From positions 1 through 64,000 of the forward strand of contig VWPU01003113.1 of the NCBI GenBank assembly GCA_013398955.1: DNA of 64,000 bases, in the 5' to 3' direction. The position numbers were made by a program, and so were the translations under genes. Below the pieces are notes generated by a model. The model made no database searches, had not been told where the DNA came from, and saw only the letters and a list, made by a program, of their open reading frames with translations. Shown piece after piece: positions 28,701 to 40,700 of this stretch. Numbering within the stretch: position 1 is the stretch's first letter; every line of letters starts with the position of its first letter. This DNA comes from Callaeas wilsoni (lineage: Eukaryota; Chordata; Aves; Passeriformes; Callaeidae).

Positions 28701-31700
28701 CCTTTTGTAAAACATCTAAAGCTGTAAGCACCGCTTCCTGTAAACTTGTCAAAACTGCTTCAGTGTAAGATGGAAGGATGAAAGGGGAAGCATCTGAACT
28801 GATTGGAACTGAAACAGCACCGTGCAAAATGACGCCCAGCTTTTGGAGATCATCCATGCTGAAACCAGTTTTGATGTGTTGGTAAAGAGCTGGGAATATC
28901 TGAATTAAAGCTGTAAGAAAAGGCTGGCTGGGAATGAAAGTCAATTTATCACAAGTAATTGGAGGCCTTGTACTTTCTGAACCAATTCTATACCAGCTGT
29001 TCCAGGCTGCCCACCAAAGATTCAAATCTTCAATCTCATCTGTTATTACAGGAGGTTCAGATCCATTGTATCTTCCTATTCTTTCTCCTATGGAGTCAGT
29101 TCTCATGAATGATCTGCCAAGACTAGTGGCAGTTGTTGTTCCTACCACCAAAGGTACAGAAACATTGATGGCAGGTGGTGTCTCAGGCTTCTCAGAGTCT
29201 CGAACAGGAGAAACAATTTGTAAGATCTCCTGGAAGCTTTTCAGAGCAGCCAAGGAAACTTCATTATTTTTGCTAAGTGCTGCTGACTGGATGTGATCAA
29301 GAAGAACATCCCAGGCTTGGGAAAAGTCTCCTAGTTGAAAAAAGAGAGAGGAGGGAAAAAAATCAATTTGGAACATGCTTCCTATTCCCATTCCCACCCA
29401 CCCTGCCTCTCTAAAAGGCTGCTCATGTACTTGTTATCCTAATACACAGAAATTTCAAGAGATAAGGTGGCAACTTGAATGACTTTTATATCAGTTAAAC
29501 CATAACCTGAAAGAATGAACGTGACAGAGAAACACATAAATATGAAGAATGAAACAATATACCTATGTTCATACTAAATTTGCTAGCAAAAAATCACATA
29601 CGACATCCCATACCAGTAAAATACATTTTCTTCATTCAGTATAGTGAAACAGATTTGTTCTCATACATACCAGATGCCTGTTGATTTCAAGAAGGGTTAA
29701 GCCCACACAAGGAATTAAGGGTCAAATCTATACTCATGCAATGCATTTATAAAGAATTGATTTTTAAATGCTCAGATAATTGTACTGTGGAAAGATTTCA
29801 TTTGAGGCATTTGAGTTTTTCATTAAATTTAGCCTTAACCTTCAATTTCCTATATTACTAATTACAGGATTTAAATAATTAAAGTAGTCAGAATTTTTTT
29901 ATTCAGTTTTAACTCAAGTTTAATATAGCCTAAATTCTACCACATTTCTGCAAATTACTAATACACTCACTAGCTGTTAATATGTTGATGCCTGTATCAC
30001 AAATGACCAAAATGAAATACAACACAACTTATATCCAGTTAATATATATTAATTGTATACTATAGGATGGTGAAGGTACATTACTCTAATGAGGACTTTT
30101 CTTTATAAGCTATAGATTCTCTATTCCTTTTGCACCTTTTCCTTGTAGAAATTACCAAGCTATTGTAAAATATTACGACATACAGCTGAACAATGTAAAT
30201 GTTCAATACTCCAATGACTTTACAGGTACGTTCTCTTTACGTTCTAAGAGTGCTGTTAAATTTGACACACTGATGCCACAGAAGAGTTCCAGGCAAGTGC
30301 TGCGTTCCCTTAGAAAGACAAAAGGAAAAGCATGTTCTGACAAGAACAAAGGAAAGACAAATTATTATTGCTATCAGTCTACTATAATTTAAAGCTATTT
30401 AGCACGCAGAATTGGGACTGAATTGTGACTACTGAGATTTAATCTCAAGTACTGTGATACAGAAGAGGAAATCTGTAGTTAGATTTTTGGCTCTACGGAG
30501 CATGAATTAATAACTCCATAATTTTCATAAAATTCGAGGTGACACAACAAAAAACTACGCTTTGAGCTAAGATTAAGATTCTTGCCCAGTACGTTAACTG
30601 AAACAAACATACAAAAGCAGAAAGTTTATCATTGTGTGTTTTAATAACTATAAATTTTACCTAGAGGCTGCAGCAAGTATCTCCTGGTGTTAAATATTCT
30701 TGCAACTCCTGCCAGTGTCAATACCCATGTCTCAGCCCACTGTTTCTCAGCTGTATCCCTTGAATGATGAATGAGAATGTTGCCTCCTCCTGATTCAATC
30801 TTCTCCTTGTCAGCTGTTGTAGAAGATTCTCGAACCCTATCCAACAGGTGAAATAAAACCTGTAATAGCCAGAAAAAAGAGGAAAAATGCAAATTTTCAA
30901 ATAACATAGTTGTATTCATAGTAAACCAACAAAAATCAGTAATTCTTTCATTATCCTTTCTGTCACTATGTCACCCTGAAAATTCCTTTGCTCTAAACAG
31001 TCTCCACAGCAGCCAAGATTAACAATCAGTCAACTGAAGGCCACTTGAGAAGGGCTGGAAATAGCACACTCAAACCCACAGAGAACAGTGTCAGCACCAA
31101 CGGAACACTAAAACCAGTGAATCTCAGACACTATACAGGTACAACAGGCAGGCTTAAACATAGCCTGAAGTTTCCATAAAGCACAAGAAACATGACCGTG
31201 ACTTAGAGCACAGTATTTGATAGATCCTGTTGAAAGATTCAAAACAGAATGCAAAGCAAGGCTCCATCTAATACCAGATCAGCCCAGTCACATGACCCTC
31301 AAACATCTCCATTTTCACACAAAAGATAAGTCATTCATTCTTGTAGGAAGGAAATCATCTTTTTATCAAACTCCTGAGTAAACAATAAATAATTAGGATA
31401 TTAAAATTATATTTTAGAAGAAGCTTTAAATGCCAGAGAAGACAAAGTGTAAAAAACATTCCCAAAACCCAAGAGATCAGATTTCTGCCACCTTAGGTTA
31501 GCTTTAAAAGGTCTTAATAAATTATCTAAGTGATAATTGTTATAAAATGTGAATGCTCTTTACAAAACCTTCAGTGGAAGCTTACACATCATACCTTCCA
31601 TATCACTGTGTGCCACGTTGAATGTTGCAGTAAAGTTCCATGAGCACCAATAGTAGAAAACAATGTCTGCCCAGCACTCTTTCTAACTGCAGGTCGGGGA

Positions 31701-34700
31701 TCCACACACAGTTCTCCAAGTTTGGCATACAGGCATAACCAAAGACAGTCAAATGGTGATGCAGGATGAAAAGGTCTGTTCAGCATCACTCCCTTTTCTT
31801 CTGCCTGTTTCTGCAACACTGCTTCTTCTTTGTTTAGCTCCTTTTCAATTATTTCGCCTCTTTGGAAAAAATAATCTGAAATATTCCACTACAAAATAAA
31901 ATAAGACATATGGTGTTGTACAATAAAAACAGGGGAATGCTCTTAATGATCATGAAATAAATTACCTCTTACTTTCACAAACTATTTTGCAAAGTACATC
32001 AAGACATTAATCTCCCTACATTGGTGAAATAAGATCAGCATGTAAATATTGCAAGGTCCAAAAATTACTCTTCTTTCTCAGCTTTTAGGCCTCAGTTATA
32101 GGGGGCACAAAAAAAGTATTAAAAATAAGATACTGATGAACATGGTTACAACACAATACTATTTCTTTTACTAAGCCAGGAATCATGGAGACTAAAGGTA
32201 AGATGTGTTCACTCAATCTACCTATGATTCCAAATGACAGCATGGGAGCTCAGTAAGAACCCAAAAAGCTAGGTTGTGGCTTTCATTTGTATAACTGACT
32301 ACAGATAAGTTTTCATTAAAAAAGAAAAGAAAAAAATGAAAGCCAGAAGCAGCATCACTGTCGGTTAATAAAAAACTCACCAGCAAACCAATTGAAGTTA
32401 AGCTAATATTTAGCTCTTGATTGTGAAGTCCAAAGCTTCCTGCAACTTCAACAACTATCTGCAGACAAGTACATGGCATTGTAGGAAGGAAGTCGGTCAC
32501 AACCAGCTGAAGACACTGGAATGCAGTCCGTATTAAGGACTCTCTTAAAAAAACAAAATAAAAACAAAGCACACATACACACTCATGTTGTATTTCTTCA
32601 AGAACACAGAAATATTTTGAATACAATACCTCAGGAGATAGTATTCTTAAATATAAAAAGAAAAAAATCAAATTAATGTTTTTGAGAAGAATTTGCACCA
32701 TTTTAAATGGCAAGTTGAAGCTTGAAATTCTGATGAAGTAGTTTAGTCCGTGTTAACTACCTAGTGGAGTTGAAGTTTAGACTTTCCAGTGGTCCTTAGC
32801 TAATTTTATATAGTGAAGTCCATTTCTCTGTTTTAGAGTTCTAAGACTTGTTAGTTCAAATGTGTTAGCCAGAACACTAGAAAAAAGCCACAATGGACAA
32901 AATAAAGCTTAATTTAAGCATGATAATCTTCCAAAGAGTAAGCTGTCCTGAAGAATTTTTTATATCAGCAGTTACAAATTACTTCAAGTATGCCAAACAG
33001 GTGGGCAAAATGTGTTTTTATTTCTTAGGAAAGAGGCATGCTAACATAATGGTAGTCTTACTTGCTTCAATACTACATTGTATCAGACAAAAATGTTTCA
33101 GAGTATCTGCCATTAAATAGATCCTTCATAATTACTTTGCCTTCAGAATTAGATTCTGAATACAAACATAATATAGTACAGAAAAGGTTTGCAAGAAAGA
33201 GTTTTCAGAAGCAGCAAGGCCATTTGCAACTAAAATCTTGTTTAGTGAGAGACAAAGTGAAGGAATCAAAAGGAGTGGTGAAGTGTAGATAACACAAAAT
33301 AGGGAAGCTGCATTTAAATTTCACTGCAGGGTTTTTGCAATGTTTAATATACAACAGAAATAATTTCAAAGCTTTGTAATACAGAAACTTGGTGTCCTTC
33401 AGGATATATAGCCTGGGAAAAAAGTTCAGACTATAGATAGGTCAGTTACCTATTTCAGAATTATAAATGGGATTTTTTTTTTTCTGATTAATTCAAAATC
33501 AAAATTAGAGGTGGGTCATTTCCATTGTATTGTAACAGCCAACACAATATAGAAACCAGAGGAATACACAAGAAACTTCACATGGACAGTAATGTTATAA
33601 CTAATAATTCTGTAATATGATGCATATTACAGAGAAACATCCATCCTACCACTAAGATCAAAGTATTTATTATTGCTATACTGATGGAGGATAGACTCAT
33701 GCAATACTCATTACAGGAGTCCAGAAAGTGAAACAGACCCAAAACTGCTGCAGTTCCCCCTCCACTACGACGTTTCATAGGTATGTGATCTTCAAGGACT
33801 CTAATAGAAAAGGGAAGGAGGCAGGAAATCAAAGTATAATTCCACTACTCGTTTTGAAGTACTGAGTTAATGGGAAAGTAACTTGTCTTTCTAAACTTCA
33901 AATGCAAGGCTACAAGAACAAATTCGTAACAGTTTTTCCTAATTAAGGTCCCACACTATTATGTGTTTAAAGAAAGGTTTTAAAGTCCCTCATGCAAGTA
34001 GCAACAGTGATACAACCCTTCAAACTGTAGAGCTGTCCTTGGTGTTATAGGTAACCACAAAAAGGTAACTATAAATGGAAGAAACTCAAGCTTAGTGCAA
34101 AATCTTAAGATTGTATAGGGCTTTATCTGTGCTTAAAATAAACAGAGACTTTCCATTGAAAGAATCTTCAAAGACAGGCTTCCTTTTGTTTGGCAGGCTA
34201 GTACTGTACAATCCAGAAGTGACCAAAGTATGGTTTTTTTGCTATCAAAACAGCATTTTCTGTACTTATAAAAGCCTGGAAAGAAGTCCTCCAGGAAGCT
34301 AAATGGATTTCTGTCCTGGAATCCAGGATGTTCACTGATCAGAGAGAAGACACTTTTGAAGAAAGTCTTGTGGTCAGTAAGTTAATATTTAAAGTAGGAT
34401 AATAGTATCTGCATCTTGCGCTGACAGCTGTAACTTGGGTAAGAAATTAAGTGCTTTCTCAAGGAAAAGAAGGCATGCCTAATTTTTTCCTACTGTACTT
34501 AATATGATGTGGACAAACAGCACTATGTAGTTGAAGCAGATTATTCCATATGCTTTGTAGGAGGAAACGAAGATAATAACGCAAGATGTTAGTAACATCT
34601 TGAGATATTGGCCAGTGAGATATGGGTTTGAGATTTAGTGGGATTTGAAGACTGTCTTGAGGAGGAATTTGTGGTGGTTCTCATCCATCACTAACAACAG

Positions 34701-37700
34701 TGAAAATCAAAAGGCACGCAGGAACACATTTCACCAAGTGTGGAAACACCACCTACCAAAGGAAGCTTAATTACCAGAAAGAGGACGCTCACAACCAAGA
34801 ATGCCAAAATCCTTGGGAATTTTGGTAGGCACTACTGCCAGAGCAAACAATACTGGTCCAAGAGCAAAATCCTTCAAGCATTTGAAGGGGCTTTAGGAGG
34901 TTTTTATATGACCAGAGGACTAAAGCTAAGGTGGGACAAAAGGAGAGATATGCCAAGGAGAATTCTACTGACACTAGAGTTGGATGATGACCTGTCCTGC
35001 TGCTAGTCTTGACTAGCACCTAAAAAACAATAAATATGGTTGGAGTGTGTGGGTATAATTCTTGGTGCTTACAGTTGTAAAGCCAGATGTTCAATTCACT
35101 GCTCAATTCAAAAATACTCCTTGCAACTTCATCTCTCACTTTCCCTTGTGGGCAGAGAACAACTCCACCTCTGCTGGCAGCAGAGTCAATTGCGTAAGTC
35201 AAGGGATTCACCCACAGCCAGCAAATAATCTTCCATCCTTCTGCTACCAGCAACCATTTAGGTAGGAAGGCTTCAAGAAAAAGAGAGAGTGATCAGAAGA
35301 AAACACACACTAGAGACTACTGGAAGATTTAAGAAGAAAAAGAAACAATAGATAAACTGAGCAACAGCTGATTCACACAGAAGTATCGGCAAGCACCAGA
35401 GATGTGTCCACCAGATGGTCAAGATCAAATGAAATGGCACACTGAATACTCCTCAGTGTATACTGCATGCCACAGGAGAATGTAGAGTGAAATAATATTC
35501 TGGTCTTTTGAAAAAGTAAAGTGTGCTTCAGGAAGAATTAAAAAGTGTATTTTTGTTCAGTAAAATTTTTCACAAGCCAAAAATTACAAAGAAACTATGA
35601 TTATTGAAGTGGCTATTAAAGTACAAAAATATAAGCAGAATTTTTTCTACTGTTCTTATCTTACATGAGTTCAAAATTTTACTTCGACCACTTACCCCTG
35701 ATCACTTTGGATTGCCCCCATGACTCCGAGCACCAATGGCCAACCAGGTCCTAAGCTGTCACCCTGACTCTGTAAAATCTGTAGCACACACTCCAACTGC
35801 TTGATCCTGATATCAGGATGACTAATGTTTGACAGCTCCTTTAGTGGATTCAATAAAAGCAACTGCAGTCTCTAAAAGTAAACAATGAAGCACATTAAGA
35901 ATGCTAACATTTAACTGATTCTTAAGTATTTTTATGTATAAGTGAAAACATACAGTACAAATTAAAGATTCATTGAATTAATTCAGTAGCTCACTCACTA
36001 AATACTCAAATTCAGAGCATAAAGGGTTTTTTGCAGAAAATCTACCTTCCTGGCTTCTATTCTCCAGGTTCCTCAGGAAGTAGCTACAGATGCTGCTACA
36101 GTTGCATAAAAAGTGTCATGCAACTTTATGCTCACTCAGCAGTTACTCAAGAACAGTTACACTCAATTTCTTACTCAAGAAACCTTGGAAAAACTATCCA
36201 ATGAGTCTCAGTAAAAATATTAGAATGTTTTCATAATCAGGGACGGAACAGCTGTAATTTAGAAGGTTAGGCTGCCGCACTGCCTGCTGCTTTGCTCTGG
36301 CTTGGCCTGTCGACCCAGGCAGCCACCCTCACAGGATAGCGGCGTCTGGTCAAGACAGGGTCACTTCTGGCCTGAAGCCGTTTGCAACAAGCAGTCGCTG
36401 GGCTTTAGTTCGGCAGGAGCGCAGACAAGGAGCAAAGAGTTGGAATTTCTGTAGCTTTAATCTAAGTTTATTTTCTTGAAGGGGAGTTCACAGAAAGACC
36501 CCTTAACTCTTTGGTTCCATGTTTTTATAGGGTTATAAAGTGCGAGAGGTATAATAGAGATAGCCAATCCAAAGGTGACACGCGTGACAAAGAACTAATA
36601 GAAACATCTCAGGGGAGGAACTTTGCCTAAGTTACAAACGGTAGTACAGCAAAAGATAATCTTGAAACACACTGTCCTGTGAGAGGCCTGAATCTCTGAA
36701 ACAAAGAGAGGAGGCAGGCACATGTGACCTCAGGGGTTAAGAATTTTTTATGCTGTGGACTCTTCTTTAAACCTGTCGTCTGAGGCAGAGTCTGGTGCAG
36801 TGAAATTAACCTATTCTGAATTACCCAAGATAGTTTGGGCAACATTAGGCAACACATTTTTTACCTGCCACACCATCCCATATATACTTCTACACGTTCT
36901 GGAATTGTTTTGCACTCCTGAGGGTGACCCATAAATTTGTTCTAAGAAATGGACATAATATGCCAGCATCACTCTTTGTTAGGTATTTGAAGAATGAAGG
37001 AGGATAGTTTATTAGAATGCATGTGGTGGTTCACAAGAGTTACATCTGAATGTCACAGCTATAGACTTTATATACTCAATAGTAAAGTTGCTTTATGAAT
37101 GAAAGAGGAAAGCATCTGCTCTTAAACTTACTTTACCTGATTTTGAGATAATGGAGGATCATGTCTGAATGTCAGTCCTGCTTTAATCAGAGAAGTTAAA
37201 GCTTCTGCTCCCCATTCTCTCATTCTGGAGTTGGGATGCTGACACACCTGAAAACACAGCAATGTTTTGTTTAAAGTCACTTTTATTGAACCAACATATA
37301 TAATACATTAAAAATTGGTATTTTAATTATATTAGAATGTACATACATTAGTATAAGAATAATACAATAAATCTCTAAATGATAAAATTTGGCTTCATAG
37401 TAAAAATAGAAATTTATCTTTTGGATAGACATACCTTCTGAATAAGGAAGCAATAGGAAGCAGTGAAAGACACAGAAGGAAACATAATTAAAATTACATA
37501 TATAATTCAAGTCAATAAATTTTCCAAAATGAATAAACTAACTTTTAATTCTGATGATGATTGATTAAAAAGCACCAAACAACTCTTCAATAAATGCCTA
37601 AGACTCTCGGGTTTACCTTAACCTAAAGCTACAAAATTGGAAGTTTCACAGACTGCTTAACATAATCAAGCGAAGAACATGACAGTAGCCAACAAAGAGT

Positions 37701-40700
37701 CTTCTATACTCTCAAATACAAAAAGTAACTACATATTGAAGATAAAATAAGCCTCACACTCCATTATTTTAAAAACTTGACAAAGCAGTTGCGAGCATCA
37801 TTTAAACTTGAGTTTCAAATGCATACCTTCATTTCTCTTAGTCTCTAAATTTTCTAAACCTAACAACTTTACCAATTGCTTCTTTTAGAATAGAAAAATT
37901 AAAAACATTGTGCATATTCATTTCTTAGACAGCTAGTATGAACGGTGCTGTATCTAATACATTACCCTCAGACTAATATGGGAAGTGTACCGTTTCATTG
38001 ACCACTACATAATTACTCCCACCCACCCTTCCAGCCCTAGCTCTGATGGTGTGAGAACCCAGAGCCAAGTCCAAGGCAGTATCATAAAGAAGGCTGATGG
38101 CTTTTATTGGTGGACCATTCTCTTATCAACCACTAGCCAAACTGAAAAGGAAAACAATGTAAAAGAGCTAGCTTAATGTTTAAAAATGCAGACAAGAAAT
38201 AGCCACACTCTTGATTTACTTACATTTTTAAAACTTTATATAAAATAAAAGGAGAGAATTTGAAGTACTTCATGCTCTGATTCTGCCCAGATAACCAGTT
38301 CCAGAACCAGAGAACAAGCTATTCCCTCAGGCTGCATTTAATTGAATTATAGCTGATGTTTCTTCCTTCCTTATTGTACCTCAACAACTTAGGTTTAAAA
38401 GGAAATAAGGCAGTACTTTGAAAGAAAATGGAAGACTCAGTATTTCCTACAAAACAGTGGCAGATTATCCACAATGCATGAGTAACAGACTGAAACAGAC
38501 TGCTCCCTAGATGAAAGCAGACTCAAGATGTGGATGGTGAACCTTATTGTCTTGTAGGGCAAAAAGTAGACAAGAGAAAGTGATGCCTGTGCTTTAAGTC
38601 TTTAAACCCAGAAGCACTCAATTTCTTTCTCCTAGATAAAGCAATATGTGGCTTCCATAAAAAGAGATGGCCAATCCTTGATACTGGTTGAAATAATGCA
38701 CTGGTGCTAAGGAAGTGTCTGAAACATTATGAATTATGAGGAAGAAAAGCCTTCTCCTTTACCCAGTGTAAAACAAACCCTGTTCTTACATTTTATTCTC
38801 CTATATACTTGTGTGGAGAATTAAAACTACAGTTACATTCAATCACTTGTTTTTAGATTTCAATTCAAAATGTAAATTTTTTTTCCTTGATGAAGTATAT
38901 TTTTCGTATTGAAGTTAAAATACTAAAGGAATCACAATAGGATTATGACATTTTGACATTTGAATAGTATTCTCTTAAAGAAAGCATTCAAAAGTTAGCT
39001 TAAATATTAAAAAACAAAAAACCCCAACCCTTTCTTAGTAAATCTCCTGGCTTCAATCTATCTCAGAATCTTCCTAGATATTTGTATTATGTGAAACAGT
39101 AAAACATGTTTGCGCTACCTTAATTAGAACACATATATGAAGTATAATTATCCGGTCTTTTCAAATACTGCTGTGTCAAAAACATATAAAGACTGATGGC
39201 ACCATAAAGACAAAGTTAGCAAGAGATATTAAAATATTGTAATTTAAATATATAAATTCACTTTTAAATTCAAACCATAATGCATTTGAGTTGCAACAAT
39301 AAAGTGCCTAAACCAAAATATATAATGACAATTTAGAAATTTTTTTTCCTAAATTACACATTAAAAACATATTTCCACAAGCTCTTCATCAATACAAACT
39401 AAATTCTAGTACAAGTGATAAAAGCCACTAGTTACCTCCAGAAGATGACCGGTCAGAGGTCTCCAAAGAATCTCAATCCTGCGCATGTTAACTAGTCCCG
39501 TTTCCAGTAATTTAGCAACAGCAAAAAGTGATGGTTCCTTAATAAAATGAATTTGAACGCGTGACTTTGAGGTAACTGAGAGGAGGCGAGAGCATTTCGC
39601 TGGGGGATATTTCCACGTGAAGGCGCAGCCGGTTCCACAGGCCGCCGAGGCTGGCAGGGCTGCCCCCGCAGCAAGCGCAGTGCCGCGGGAGCGGCCAGGC
39701 GGGGGCAGCAGTCTGCCGCAAACCAGAGCACCGGCGGTCCCGGCAGCCCGCCCTCCCTCCCTCCCTCCCTCCCTCCAGCCAGCTGCGGAACGCGCTCAGC
39801 GAGCCAAACTGCCTTGCCCCCACTGCAACTTCTCAAGCTAAAATTACACCAGAAACAATCTGGAATGTTTAATTTCACAATGCCCTAATTCTTTATCTTT
39901 CACTTGCTTCATAAATGCTCTGCAGGAATATGATAAATTTCCCATTCATCAAATACATCTGCAAATATTTGTGATATTTTACTTTTAAACCAACATATAG
40001 TCAAAGTGACTGTTGCATTGAAATTATTATCTCTTCCCATTTCTGCTGATTTCTTATTCTAATTTTCAACTGATTTTAAACACAAACTTTGCTTATTTTA
40101 GTTCATTCTCTGTTGCTGTAATAGTAAAATATTGTAAAACGTGTTTTCTGCCTTCATTATCTCTAGCGTAACAGATTACGGATAAACTTTCAGAAACTCT
40201 CCTCTGGGATTAAATTATGACTAGGAGAATATATATTCAATCTTACCCAATCACCTTTAACCTTTAAAGCACCTTTAACCTTTCTAGGCTAAAGGTTGTT
40301 TACTGAAGCTGACATGAATACTATGGTTTTCCTAAGTAAATATGACTTACCAGGTTTTTTAGTATCTAATTGTCAGGCTTTCTCTGAAGTACATTGTAAG
40401 AGAAAACTGAAATGAAAATGAGCATCTCACAGAACACACTGTGCTACTCAGCACCCCTAACCTCTGAAATCATAAGGGCTTTTAAAAGTTTCATCCACCC
40501 ACAATCTTATTAATGGAAACACGTGACATTGCTTAACTAACAAAAAGCACAGGAACACAGTGTTCAGAGAACTTAGTAACTGTATGAACCATTAAAAACA
40601 AGTCATTCTCTGGTTCATATTTTACTTTTTGATCTGGCACAAATGTATTACTGGTTTTAGTATTAGAAACAGTTAGCTTAAAGGATAAATGTGCAAGTCT

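Larger units (their letters stand above)
25762..28701 (-). other. MON2 intron 26
   Basis: 2940 nt holding a CR1 3' fragment (27541-27616) and a hairpin-forming inverted repeat (28112-28165). Otherwise unrecognised. Confidence 0.85.
35872..37136 (-). other. MON2 intron 21
   Basis: 1265 nt, about half of it an LTR-like element in the same orientation as MON2 (about 36250-36865). Confidence 0.85.

Noticed and set aside
33578..33832. 84-codon minus-strand frame preceded by an acceptor-like ATTAG in intron 22
   Set aside because: In the phase needed after exon 22 it soon meets a stop, and mammalian MON2 has nothing like it.
36250..36865. Full provirus
   Set aside because: No primer-binding site, internal coding sequence or second LTR is present on either side.
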